Shown here one piece after another: positions 8,467-16,056 of a stretch of DNA of 64,000 nt. How positions within the stretch are numbered: position 1 is the first letter of the stretch; the number at the start of each line of letters is the position of its first letter. Source of the stretch: DSUN01 sp035527715. GTDB taxonomy: Bacteria > Planctomycetota > PUPC01 > DSUN01. The notes beneath the pieces are model-generated. The model worked only from the letters and a program-made list of their open reading frames with translations, was not told the origin of the DNA and made no database searches. Made by a program: the position numbers and the translations under genes. Location of the stretch: positions 1-64,000 of the forward strand of contig DATKZY010000194.1 in the NCBI GenBank assembly GCA_035527715.1, given 5' to 3'.

Positions 8467-9711
8467 TCAGCCCTCGACGAGCGCCGCGGTCGCCGGGGCG
8501 GCGTAGGGGCCGCAGTTGCAGATGTAGGCGTCGGGGTGCTGGCCGTAGCGGGCGAAGTCGTCCGCGAAGTGCTCCCACAACGCCCGCTTCTCGCGACAGA
8601 AGGCCACGGGGGCCTGGCAGCCGGCGGCCTGCAGCTCGTCGAAGAAGAAGCGATAGACGCGCTTCCGCCACTCGTCGGGCACCTCGCAGCCCTGGGCGAA
8701 TGGCTGGCCCTGAAACTCCTTGAGCGCGGCCAGGAACTCCTCGTCGAGGAGCGAGAGGTCGAAGCACTTGGCCATCGCGTCGTGCGTGAGGAAGCGAATG
8801 GTCTCGATGGTCACGACGTCGGGCTTGACCCGCGAGAACAGCAAGCGGATCATCTCGCGGTTCTCGGCCTCCCAGTCCCGCACGGGGATGATGGGGGAGA
8901 AGCGCACTCGCACGGCGTAGCCGGCCTGCTGGCACTTGCGCATGGACTCGATGCGGTCCTCCATCGGGGCCGAGCGGTATTCGAAGAGGCGGCTCTGGGT
9001 GGCGGCGCTCATGCTCCAGCAGCACACGGTGTGGCCGCGGTGGTCATAGTCGAGCAAGAAATCTACGTGGTCGCTCTTGCCGACGTAGAGCTCGAGCGCC
9101 CGGCCCGGCTTGCGGGCGAAGTAGTCAATGAGCAGCTTCGAGCCGCCGTGCTCGGGCTCGAAGCACACGGTGTCGGTGAAGTTGTCGTACTGGAAAAGCG
9201 TCTGGCGGGGGCACCGCTCGATCCAACCGTCGAGCCGCTCGACGAAGTCCTCCATGTTCATCATCACGTTGAGCGACCAGCCGAGGCCGCAGTAGGCGCA
9301 GCGGAAGTGGCAGCCGACGATGGTGTGAAGCTGCCAGGCGGGCTGGCACACGAGCCCCGTCGTCTCGCGGTACTTCCGCGAGCCGCTGTCGCGCCAGTCG
9401 AAGCCGCCGTAGCCGTTGAGCTTGTTGCGGTTCAGCTCGGGGAATGCCTCGGAGCGCCTCTTGCGCTCGGCCTCGTCGTCATCGAGGCGGAAGCGGTTGA
9501 GGATCACGATGGGCTGGAAGTCGGCCCGCATGGCGTGGTGGGGCAAGGCGGTCAGCTCGGCCTTCACGATGGCCGCCAGCGCGGCGTCGTCCACGCGGCG
9601 CACGTCGTCGGTCGCGATGCCCGGGCGCAGCCGCTCGACGCGGGCGCGCATCCGCGGGTCATCCTCCACGCCGTCCACGATCAGCAGCTTCGACGCCGCG
9701 ACAGGCAGCAT
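8467..9711 (-). CDS. Radical SAM protein, spore photoproduct lyase-like
   Basis: A 414-residue cytoplasmic iron-sulfur enzyme. The radical SAM cluster motif is CHFRCAYC (C134, C138, C141), with the CX3CX2C spacing. Downstream, YVGKSDHVDFLL and RVRFSPIIPVRDWEAENREMIRLLF resemble the SplB-like family, including its KSD segment. True SPL repairs spore DNA and also uses a conserved cysteine; the alignment cannot be settled by eye. Here it is the second gene of a sugar-uptake operon, so DNA repair is doubtful and metabolic radical chemistry is more plausible. GAGGAG precedes the ATG. A gap of 15 bases separates it from the lipoprotein gene. Confidence 0.85.
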   Translation of the reverse strand: MLPVAASKLLIVDGVEDDPRMRARVERLRPGIATDDVRRVDDAALAAIVKAELTALPHHAMRADFQPIVILNRFRLDDDEAERKRRSEAFPELNRNKLNGYGGFDWRDSGSRKYRETTGLVCQPAWQLHTIVGCHFRCAYCGLGWSLNVMMNMEDFVERLDGWIERCPRQTLFQYDNFTDTVCFEPEHGGSKLLIDYFARKPGRALELYVGKSDHVDFLLDYDHRGHTVCCWSMSAATQSRLFEYRSAPMEDRIESMRKCQQAGYAVRVRFSPIIPVRDWEAENREMIRLLFSRVKPDVVTIETIRFLTHDAMAKCFDLSLLDEEFLAALKEFQGQPFAQGCEVPDEWRKRVYRFFFDELQAAGCQAPVAFCREKRALWEHFADDFARYGQHPDAYICNCGPYAAPATAALVEG

Positions 9712-9726
9712 TCCGCCCAGCTCCTC

Positions 9727-10185
9727 TCACTCCACGCGGAGCTCGATGGCCGGGAGCTCCAGCTTGCCGAGGGTCCCCTGGAACCGGTAGAGGCCCCGCG
9801 CGCCGCAGAACTTCGCGGCCTCGCCAGCCGTGGGATAGGTCCGCAGGGCGAAATCCTGCTCCCGGCCCGGCGACAGCTTGATCGCCTCGGGCGCCAGGGT
9901 CACGTAGTCCATGTCGTCTCCGGCGCCCTTGTCCCCGCGCGAGATCCGCAGTCGCAGATCGTGCGCCGAGGCGAAGTCGCGGATCTCCCCCGTCGTGTTC
10001 CGCACGCGCACGCGAAGCTCGACGGGTTCGCCCAGCGACACGGCAGCGCGCGGCGCGTAGAGCATCGCCCGGAAGCCATCCGTCACCGGCCCCCACGCGC
10101 CTTCGGCCGGCCCGTCCGCGCTCGACGAGCATCCCCACGCCGCCAGCGCCGCGAGGGCCAGAGCCGCTGCACATCGCTTGCCCAT
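9727..10185 (-). CDS. Small lipoprotein with Ig-like fold, unknown function
   Basis: A 152-residue predicted lipoprotein. The ATG at 10185 is chosen because GGAGGAGG precedes it by about 10 nt; the longer open frame lacks a ribosome site. The leader ends AALAAWGCSSS, a lipobox with the cysteine at about residue 17. The body contains VSLGEPVELRVRVRNTTGE, typical of small beta-sandwich proteins, and ends in a beta-rich segment (GLYRFQGTLGKLELPAIELRVE). I do not recognise a named family. It is the first gene of the eight-gene run, directly behind the promoter at 10241-10269, so it is probably an envelope accessory of that system. Confidence 0.75.
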   Translation of the reverse strand: MGKRCAAALALAALAAWGCSSSADGPAEGAWGPVTDGFRAMLYAPRAAVSLGEPVELRVRVRNTTGEIRDFASAHDLRLRISRGDKGAGDDMDYVTLAPEAIKLSPGREQDFALRTYPTAGEAAKFCGARGLYRFQGTLGKLELPAIELRVE

Positions 10186-10240
10186 CACCGGCCCGCCTCC
10201 TCCAACAGTAACGTCACACGTGCGGCCTCCACGTCCGCCA

Positions 10241-10269
10241 ACTATACACCCCGCCGCTCGCCACTTCAA
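10241..10269 (-). promoter_or_regulatory. Promoter of the eight-gene transporter operon
   Basis: On the minus strand TTGAAG (10269-10264) is followed after exactly 17 bases by TATAGT (10246-10241), a good sigma-70 pattern. It lies 56 bases upstream of the lipoprotein start. One arm of a 22-bp inverted repeat begins 8 bases beyond the -35 box. Confidence 0.7.
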
Positions 10270-10277
10270 GTCCAGGC

Positions 10278-10576
10278 GGGTGCGTGTAATCTCCTACGGT
10301 CAAGGGGCTGCGTCTTCAGCCTCCGAAGGAGGCGGCGGAATAAAGCCCACGGCGATGCTCCGGGAGCCGTGGGTTGACGATCCCCCCATGGCTCAGCCCC
10401 CGAAGGGGGCGGCGGAACGTCTGAGGCACCTCGAAGTTCCACCACCCCCTTCGGGGGTTGGCCCTCTCTCTGCCACGCAAGCCCACGGTTCCGCTCCGCT
10501 TCACCGTGGGCTTTACTCCACCACGCCCTTTGGGCGTTGGGATTGCGGCTCTGGCCGTAGGAGATTACACGCACCC
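10278..10576. repeat. 299-bp palindromic element with 22-bp perfect terminal inverted repeats
   Basis: The ends 10278-10299 and 10555-10576 are perfect 22-bp inverted repeats (left end begins GGGTGCGTGTAATCTCC). Inside are nested inverted pairs: AGCCCACGG at about 10337 against CCGTGGGCT at about 10504, and CCCCGAAGGGGG at about 10399 against CCCCCTTCGGGGG at about 10444. It holds no gene. It sits exactly between two divergent promoters. It could be a MITE-like element or a paired operator. Confidence 0.8.
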
Positions 10577-10585
10577 CTCTTCCCC

Positions 10586-10614
10586 TTGCAGTTGACAACG
10601 CATTTGGCTATGAT
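10586..10614 (+). promoter_or_regulatory. Promoter of the sugar isomerase gene
   Basis: TTGCAG (10586-10591), a 17-base spacer, then TATGAT (10609-10614). Transcription would start near 10621, about 38 bases before the ATG at 10659, which has a GGAGG ribosome site. The second arm of the 22-bp inverted repeat ends 9 bases upstream of the -35 box, mirroring the divergent promoter. Confidence 0.7.
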
Positions 10615-10658
10615 ACCGGTGTGTCGTTCGCCCCACCCCAGAACGGAGGACATCGGCC

Positions 10659-12107
10659 ATGGTCAAGATGCGGAAGGTCAGGCTCGGGTTCATCCCGGCC
10701 AATCGCGGCTTCTTCTCCGACAAGCTGGCGGCGAAGATGCGCAACCAGACCATCAGGGTGCTCAAGGGCATCGGGGCCAATGTCGTCGTCCCCTCCCCTG
10801 CCGACACCAAGGTCGGCTGCGTCGAGTCCCTCGACGAGGCGATCAAGGTCGGCCGCATGCTCCGCGAGGCCCAGCCCGACGGCATCGTCGTCTCCGCCGT
10901 CAACTTCGGCGACGAACAGGGCGTCGCCATCACCCTCAAGGAATCGGGACTCCGCGTCCCCGTCCTCATCGTCGGCTGCCAGGAAGAGGCCGTGCTCAGC
11001 CGCGAGATCGAGCGGCGCGACAGCTTCTGCGGCCTGCTGAGCATCGGCGAGGCCCTCCGCCAGCTCGAGCTGCCCTACTCCGTGCCCGAGGTCCCCATCT
11101 GCTTCCCCACCGACGACAGCTTCCGCACCACGGCCAGCCGCTTCGCCGCCGTCTGCCGCGTCGTCGGCGGCATTCGCCGCGCACGCTACGGCCAGGTCGG
11201 CGCGCGGCCCGACGCCTTCTGGACCTGCCGCTACAGCGAAAAGGCCCTTCAGACCCTTGGCCCCACCTGCGTGACCCTCGACCTCTCCGAGGTCATTGGC
11301 GCCATCAACGCCATGCCCACCGACGCCGCGGTGAAGCGCGTCATGGCCGACATGAAGAAGACCATTGACACCTCGGCCGTGGACGACGAGATTCTCGCCA
11401 AGATCGCCAAGCTCGAACTCGTCCTGCGCCGCTTCGTCCTGGACCGCAAGCTCGACGGCCTGGCCATCCAGTGCTGGACCAGCATCCAGCAGAACCTCGG
11501 CATCTGCTCCTGCGCCACGATGGGCCGCTTCGACGACCGCGGCACCCCCTGCGCCTGCGAGGCCGACATCATGGGCCTCCTCTCGATGCACGCCCTTCAG
11601 CTCGCCAGCGGCGGCCCGAGTTGCCTCGCCGACTGGAATAACCTTCACAACGAGGACCCCGAGCTGGTCAACTGCTGGCACTGCGGCGTCTTCCCCCACT
11701 CGTGGGCCAAGACCCAGCCCACGATGGCCTGCCACGAGATCATCGCCGGCACCGTCGGCCGCGACAAGGCCATGGGCGTCGTCGAGTTCGTCATGGACGA
11801 CGGCCCCGTCACCCTCTGCCGCGCCACGCAGGACAACGCGAGCGGGTTCAAAGTCGCGTTGGCCCAGGGCGTCGTCGAGCCGAACGCCGCGGTCACTTTT
11901 GGCGCGTATGGTTGGGTGCGCATCCCCAACTTCCAGCGGTTCTACCGCAACGTCCTCGTCAGGCATTTCCCCCACCACGTCGGCATGAACCGTGCCCACG
12001 TCGGCAACGTCCTCTGGGAAGCCTTCGGCAACTACCTCGGCTTCGGCACCTACACTGCTGCGAACACCACCGGCCTCTGGAGCCCCGACCTGCCGTTTGC
12101 CGTGTGA
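10659..12107 (+). CDS. L-fucose/L-arabinose isomerase-family protein
   Basis: A 482-residue cytoplasmic protein of the L-fucose isomerase fold class (COG2407-like), which interconverts aldoses and ketoses with a divalent metal. The opening RKVRLGFIPANRGFFSDKLA and the middle section VNFGDEQGVAITLKESGLRVPVLIVGCQEE are family-typical. Candidate metal ligands are E301 in CEADIMG, D325 in LADWNN and a histidine in HHVGMNRAH near the C-terminus, matching the Glu-Asp-His triad of FucI. It is transcribed away from the importer operon under a paired promoter, so it probably handles the imported sugar after entry. The exact sugar cannot be told. Confidence 0.85.
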   Translation: MVKMRKVRLGFIPANRGFFSDKLAAKMRNQTIRVLKGIGANVVVPSPADTKVGCVESLDEAIKVGRMLREAQPDGIVVSAVNFGDEQGVAITLKESGLRVPVLIVGCQEEAVLSREIERRDSFCGLLSIGEALRQLELPYSVPEVPICFPTDDSFRTTASRFAAVCRVVGGIRRARYGQVGARPDAFWTCRYSEKALQTLGPTCVTLDLSEVIGAINAMPTDAAVKRVMADMKKTIDTSAVDDEILAKIAKLELVLRRFVLDRKLDGLAIQCWTSIQQNLGICSCATMGRFDDRGTPCACEADIMGLLSMHALQLASGGPSCLADWNNLHNEDPELVNCWHCGVFPHSWAKTQPTMACHEIIAGTVGRDKAMGVVEFVMDDGPVTLCRATQDNASGFKVALAQGVVEPNAAVTFGAYGWVRIPNFQRFYRNVLVRHFPHHVGMNRAHVGNVLWEAFGNYLGFGTYTAANTTGLWSPDLPFAV

Positions 12108-13009
12108 CCCGTGCCGCATGAGACGAACAAGCGTGTGGCACAGCCGCGACCTCGCCAAGCTCGGTCCGGGCTCTCGGCTCTGGCCGATGCTCTGTCTCTG
12201 AAGCCCGAAGGGCTGTCATGGTAAAGCCCAGGGCAACGCCCTGGGAATCGTGGGCCACCCACAGGCCCAGCCCTGTAAGGGCGAGATAGGGCCAACGCGG
12301 GCGCCTATTACGCCCTTTCAGGGCTTCCCGCCTTCGCACGGCCTTGTCCCAGGGCGTTGCCCTGATCTTTGCCCACATCTCGAGGTCTTGTGGCCCGCGA
12401 ACGCGGGCGAGCCAGTCGTAGCCCAGGGCGACCGAAGGGAGCCCTGGGACCACGGCGTTTCCCCCATCGGAGCCCCCGAAGGGGGTGCTTCTCGGCGCTT
12501 GAATCGCCCGCTTCGGGGGCTCCCCGCCTGGGGCACCCCTTCCCAGGGCTCCCTTCGGTCACCCTGGGCTACGGCTCAAACGCCCCCATTCGGGGGCCAA
12601 GCCCGGCTCACCAGAACATGTGGGCAAAGATGAGGGCGGTGCCCGCCGCCGGAGCACCGGCTTCGCAACGACTATGGAGCGCGGACCATACAGGCCGCCC
12701 CCGAAGGAGCATACCCCGTGGCAGTGCCACCAGGGAGCAGGCGCACCTAACACAAGGCACGGGTGCAACATGCGACGCCGCCCTCCCGGCTCACCTGGCA
12801 AGCCGGAGAAGGGCACGGGATTTGCTCGGCGACGGGGATTGCCCGCGACGGTCAGAACAGTGCCACGGCTGCTCGGGCGGCGACCCCGCGGCGTGGCATG
12901 ACGGGATGAAGTCAGGGCACGGACACAGCAGCGGGGGAGGCTGGAACCGGGCCACAGCCATCCTGCGGGCACGACGAGCAAGATGGCGGCCCCTCTTGGA
13001 GGTGATGCT
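12108..13009. other. Repeat-filled intergenic region
   Basis: No gene is supported in these 900 bases. Two palindromic blocks fill 12190-12631: one built on CCCAGGGCAACGCCCTGGG (12222-12244) with an inverted partner near 12350, and one bounded by inverted ends at 12365 and 12631. From 12632 to 13009 I see no recognisable element apart from the ribosome site of the kinase gene. Confidence 0.55.
12365..12631. repeat. 267-bp palindromic element with 14-bp perfect terminal inverted repeats
   Basis: ATCTTTGCCCACAT at 12365-12378 is perfectly inverted at 12618-12631, and the match extends outward to about 20 bases with one mismatch. Inside, GTAGCCCAGGGCGACC at about 12417 is inverted near 12540-12573, the same consensus as the repeat at 1712-1883. 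There is no coding capacity, so it looks like a non-autonomous palindromic element. Confidence 0.75.
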
Positions 13010-13900
13010 GTGAGCGATTACGGAGTGGCGTCTGCCCAGGGAGGAATGGCCGACCCGTCGAGTGGCGCGCGCGCCCCGCTCCCGGGCCCGCGTGGCGGGA
13101 TGCAAGCGGGCGAGGCGCCGCCCGACGCCGCCCCAGATCATGGCTGGGGCCACACGCCGCCTTGGCTGCCCAGCGACACCGTGTGCGATCCCACGCTGGC
13201 CTGCAGCGTGGCCCACGACCTCAGCAACGTTCTGATGCTCATTCTCGGCCATGCCGAGATGGGGCTCGGCGAGGCCGGCGAGGCAGGCCCGCTGCGCACC
13301 GCGCTGGAGCACATCACCCACGCCGCCGACGTGGGCGTCGTGCTCACGGGCAAGCTGCTCCGCGCGGAAGGTATGCGCGAGAGGAAGCCGCTTGCCGGGG
13401 GCCTCAACAGCGTCCTTCGCGACGCGTTCGGCATGGTCCGCCCCATCCTCCCCCCTTCGGTCATCCCTCGGCTCCAGCTCGACACCACGCTGTGGCCCGT
13501 GGCGGGCGACGCGGTGGCGATCAAACAGGTGGTCATCAACCTGGTGGACAATGCGCGAGAGGCGATGCCCCAGGGGGGAACGCTGACGGTGAGTACCGAG
13601 AACGTGCTGGTGGGCGAGAAAGGCTGGCCCGGCGTCCCCCTGGCCCGGCCCGGGGAATGGGTGTGCCTCACGGTGAGCGATACGGGCATCGGGATGGATG
13701 CCGCCACGCTGGGGCACCTCTTCGAGCCGTATTTCACCGCCAAGGCGCAAGGCACCGGGCTGGGCCTGGCGCTCGTGCAACGCATCGCCCGCCAGCACGG
13801 CGGGTGGATCGCGGTGACGAGCCACATCGGCTCCGGCTCAAGCTTCAGTCTCTTCCTGCCCCCGGACCGCTCCGGCGCCAGGGAAGCAGCTTCCGCCTGA
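13010..13900 (+). CDS. Soluble sensor histidine kinase
   Basis: A 296-residue cytoplasmic kinase lacking membrane helices or a recognisable sensor domain. The GTG at 13010 is preferred because GGAGG lies 7-8 bases upstream; the ATG at 12983 has none. The H box is VAHDLSNVL (phospho-acceptor His about 69), the N box NLVDNAREAM (Asn about 181), G1 is DTGIGM (224-229), the F box FEPYFTAK, and G2 GTGLGL (248-253). This is the NtrB/HWE-like layout with a short disordered N-terminus. No response regulator is adjacent, so it is an orphan kinase and its signal must come from a partner protein. Confidence 0.88.
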   Translation: MSDYGVASAQGGMADPSSGARAPLPGPRGGMQAGEAPPDAAPDHGWGHTPPWLPSDTVCDPTLACSVAHDLSNVLMLILGHAEMGLGEAGEAGPLRTALEHITHAADVGVVLTGKLLRAEGMRERKPLAGGLNSVLRDAFGMVRPILPPSVIPRLQLDTTLWPVAGDAVAIKQVVINLVDNAREAMPQGGTLTVSTENVLVGEKGWPGVPLARPGEWVCLTVSDTGIGMDAATLGHLFEPYFTAKAQGTGLGLALVQRIARQHGGWIAVTSHIGSGSSFSLFLPPDRSGAREAASA

Positions 13901-14554
13901 GAGTCCCAAGGGGTCTTTGCGGAAGGGCAAGCAGTGCCAGGCGCAACAGGAAGACGCAACACCATATGAGGCTTGTACTTATGACGTCGCGTGTCATTGC
14001 GACCCCGAAGGGCGGTTCTCAGGCACACGGTGGCTGGGTTCCTTCGGTTCGGGGAAGGCCGTACTTGATGCCCACGTGCAAGTATGCACGCCCTACCGTG
14101 GCTCTTTATCCGTGCCCATCCGCGTCATCCGCGGTCGCGATCGTGGCGACGGCTGCCCCGTTTCTGTCGGGGTGATCATCTTGACGGGGCTGGGAAGGCG
14201 GAGGGCGAAGGCGGTCTGAGAGCCACAAGTGGCGATGGCCACAGGCGTTATGGCCTGCGGCCCGTGTCGTCCGGCGCGGCTTCAAGGTGCTCACCCCCCG
14301 TGTTGCGCGCGTGAGCATCTTGAACAGCTTGGCCGTCGTCGCCGCCGTGGTCGCCTGCGTGGGAAGAGCGGCTGTCGGTGCTCGGCGGAGCCCAATGTTG
14401 ACCACCCCCCGCAATGCGCAGATGCTCAGGATTGGGGGCAGGGGAATGGGCTGGGCGGATGGGGGGCTTGAATCCTGAGGGGCCATGGCGTAGAATGCCG
14501 GCCGGAGGAGGAAGGCTGCGAGGCAGGCCGGGCCGCCGGCCAGGAGGTGTCGCG
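13901..14554. other. Intergenic region with degenerate repeat copy
   Basis: No gene is supported. It holds the 22-bp repeat at 14075-14096 and the first copy of a roughly 175-bp degenerate repeat (14153-14327), whose second copy lies at 15644-15818. The ribosome site AGGAGGT for the next gene is at 14542-14548. Confidence 0.55.
14085..14327. repeat. Degenerate long direct repeat, copy 1
   Basis: The stretch from about 14153 to 14327 matches 15644-15818 at roughly 80% by eye, and a preceding TGCACGCCCT-CCGTGG block (14085) matches 15621. The repeat contains GGTGATCATCTTGACGGGGC and an inverted pair around GTGTTGCGCGCGTGAGCATC near its end. Confidence 0.7.
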
Positions 14555-15241
14555 ATGCGTGGGCTCAGGCAGATGGTCGGTGTCGTGGCTCTCGTTGCCC
14601 TGATGGTCGGCCAGGCCGTGGCCGGCGAACGCGGCGGCCGCCGCGGGGCAGGCAAGGAGCCGGCGGTGAGCGAGTACGACCTCATGGTCCGCGAGCTGAA
14701 GCTCACGGAGCAGCAGCAGGCGGATCTCAAGGTGAAGATCAAGGCGAGGGAGGACGCGGTGGCGGCCTGGAACACGGCGAACGCGGAGAAGCTGAAGGCG
14801 GCCGAGGACGCGGCCAAGGCCGCTCGGACCGGCGCCGACCCGGCCGCGAAGAAACAGGCCGCCGAAAATCTGAAGGCGCTCCATGCCCAATGCGACGAGG
14901 CGACCGCCGAGGCCAGCGCCGCCGTGCTCGCCGTCCTGACGCCCGAGCAGAAGAAGGCCTGGGAGGCGTTCAAGCTGTACGAGACCGTGGCAGGGCGATA
15001 CAAGAAGCTCACTCTCACGGAGGAGCAGCAGGCCAAGATCAAGGCCGCGTGCGCGGCCGCCTGGAAGGAACTGGAGGAGAACCAGGGGGACGACAAGTCC
15101 GCCAAGAAGGCCCGGACCGAGATCAACAACAAGCTCCGCTGGGCCATCGAGGTGGTCATCCTGACGCCCGAACAGCGCGAGGCGGTCCCCACCAAGGGCG
15201 GCCGGAAGGCCGGCGCAGCGGCCCCCGCTCCCGCGCCCTGA
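14555..15241 (+). CDS. Secreted helical protein with LTxxQ-like motifs (Spy/CpxP-like)
   Basis: A 228-residue exported protein. The ATG at 14555 follows AGGAGGT by 6 bases, and the next residues (MVGVVALVALMVGQAVAG) form a signal peptide. The mature part is almost wholly helical and charged, with four LTxxQ-like motifs: LTEQQQADLK, LTPEQKKAW, LTEEQQAKIK and LTPEQREAV. These recall the LTxxQ family of periplasmic chaperones and metal-stress proteins (Spy, CpxP, ZraP), but the protein is longer than those and looks like an internal duplication of a two-motif unit. The gene stands alone between two copies of a degenerate repeat. Function is inferred only from the motif. Confidence 0.75.
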   Translation: MRGLRQMVGVVALVALMVGQAVAGERGGRRGAGKEPAVSEYDLMVRELKLTEQQQADLKVKIKAREDAVAAWNTANAEKLKAAEDAAKAARTGADPAAKKQAAENLKALHAQCDEATAEASAAVLAVLTPEQKKAWEAFKLYETVAGRYKKLTLTEEQQAKIKAACAAAWKELEENQGDDKSAKKARTEINNKLRWAIEVVILTPEQREAVPTKGGRKAGAAAPAPAP

Positions 15242-15439
15242 CACCCGCGCGCGCGACGCGGGGCGAGCGGGCTCGATGTCGGTGCCGCTGGCGGCGCGGG
15301 GGGGGGGTCGAAGTGGCGTTCCTGAAATCTGTCTACCGAAACGGGCTTTGGGTCGCGGGAAGCTGAAGCGGTCGCAGGCACACCACGGGGACCCACAGCA
15401 CTGAAGCAGGGATTGAGGCGGGCGAGCCCCCCTCCCCCG

Positions 15440-15479
15440 CTAGGCGCTCACCCCCCATTGCGCAGGGGTGAGCGCCTAG
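15440..15479. repeat. Perfect 15-bp stem hairpin
   Basis: CTAGGCGCTCACCCC (15440-15454) is perfectly inverted at 15465-15479 with a 10-base loop. A partial third copy of the arm, CTAGGCGCTCATC, occurs near 15575. No U-run follows, so it is more like a repeat arm than a classical terminator, though it lies 200 bases past the Spy-like gene. Confidence 0.7.
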
Positions 15480-15620
15480 CGCTGTAGCGGGCAGTGTTGT
15501 GGTCAGTCTGTGGCTGTAACCTATTGAGGAGTCGACACTTGCGGCTCTCAGAGCAAGCTCTGCCAGTCGCTCTGCTAGGCGCTCATCATCCGGATCAGGT
15601 GCCTTCGGATAGGGTGCCGA

Positions 15621-15824
15621 TGCACGCCCTGCCGTGGCGAAGGCTGCCCGTTCCCGCTGGGGTGAGCATCTTGACGGGGCTGAAAAGGCGGGTGGCGAAG
15701 GCGGGCTGAGAGCCGCAAGTGGCTGTGGACATAGATGTTATGGCTTGCGCCCCGCGCCGTCCGGCGCGGGTTCAAGATGCTCACCTCCTGTGTTGCGCGC
15801 GTGAGCATCTTGAACACCTTGCTT
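15621..15824. repeat. Degenerate long direct repeat, copy 2
   Basis: This copy matches 14085-14327 with a deletion of about 50 bases near its left end. Its right end forms a clear palindrome: GTTCAAGATGCTCAC against GTGAGCATCTTGAAC with GTGTTGCGCGC in the loop. The two copies flank the Spy-like gene in the same orientation. Confidence 0.7.
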
Positions 15825-16056
15825 GATTGCAGCGCTGATGGGTGTGTGCAGGTCATCCGGGCCACACGTGTCGTTTTCAGCCGCACGCAGGGTTTCCGAA
15901 GTCGCGCTTGCATCCGGGCTTGCGGATCGAAGGAAGCCGGGCTAGACTATTGGCGCCACAAGCAGGAGGCAAGCGGCGGCCGTCCCTGGTTTCACTGGTT
16001 TCCAGGAGAGGGTGTAGGCGGCCGCGTCGCGGCTCGTGAGAAGAAGGGGAAGGCGC

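Larger units (their letters stand above)
15242..16056. other. Intergenic region with hairpin and repeat copy 2
   Basis: No gene is supported. It contains a perfect 15-bp stem hairpin at 15440-15479, the second copy of the long degenerate repeat (15621-15818), and an inner palindrome (GTTCAAGATGCTCAC at about 15771 inverted at about 15810-15824). Confidence 0.55.

Noticed and set aside
8467..9711. Spore photoproduct lyase in the strict sense
   Set aside because: The context is a sugar-uptake operon and there are no sporulation genes; only the fold family is supported.
15440..15479. Intrinsic terminator
   Set aside because: The stem is strong but no T-run follows on either strand, and its arm recurs nearby as a repeat.
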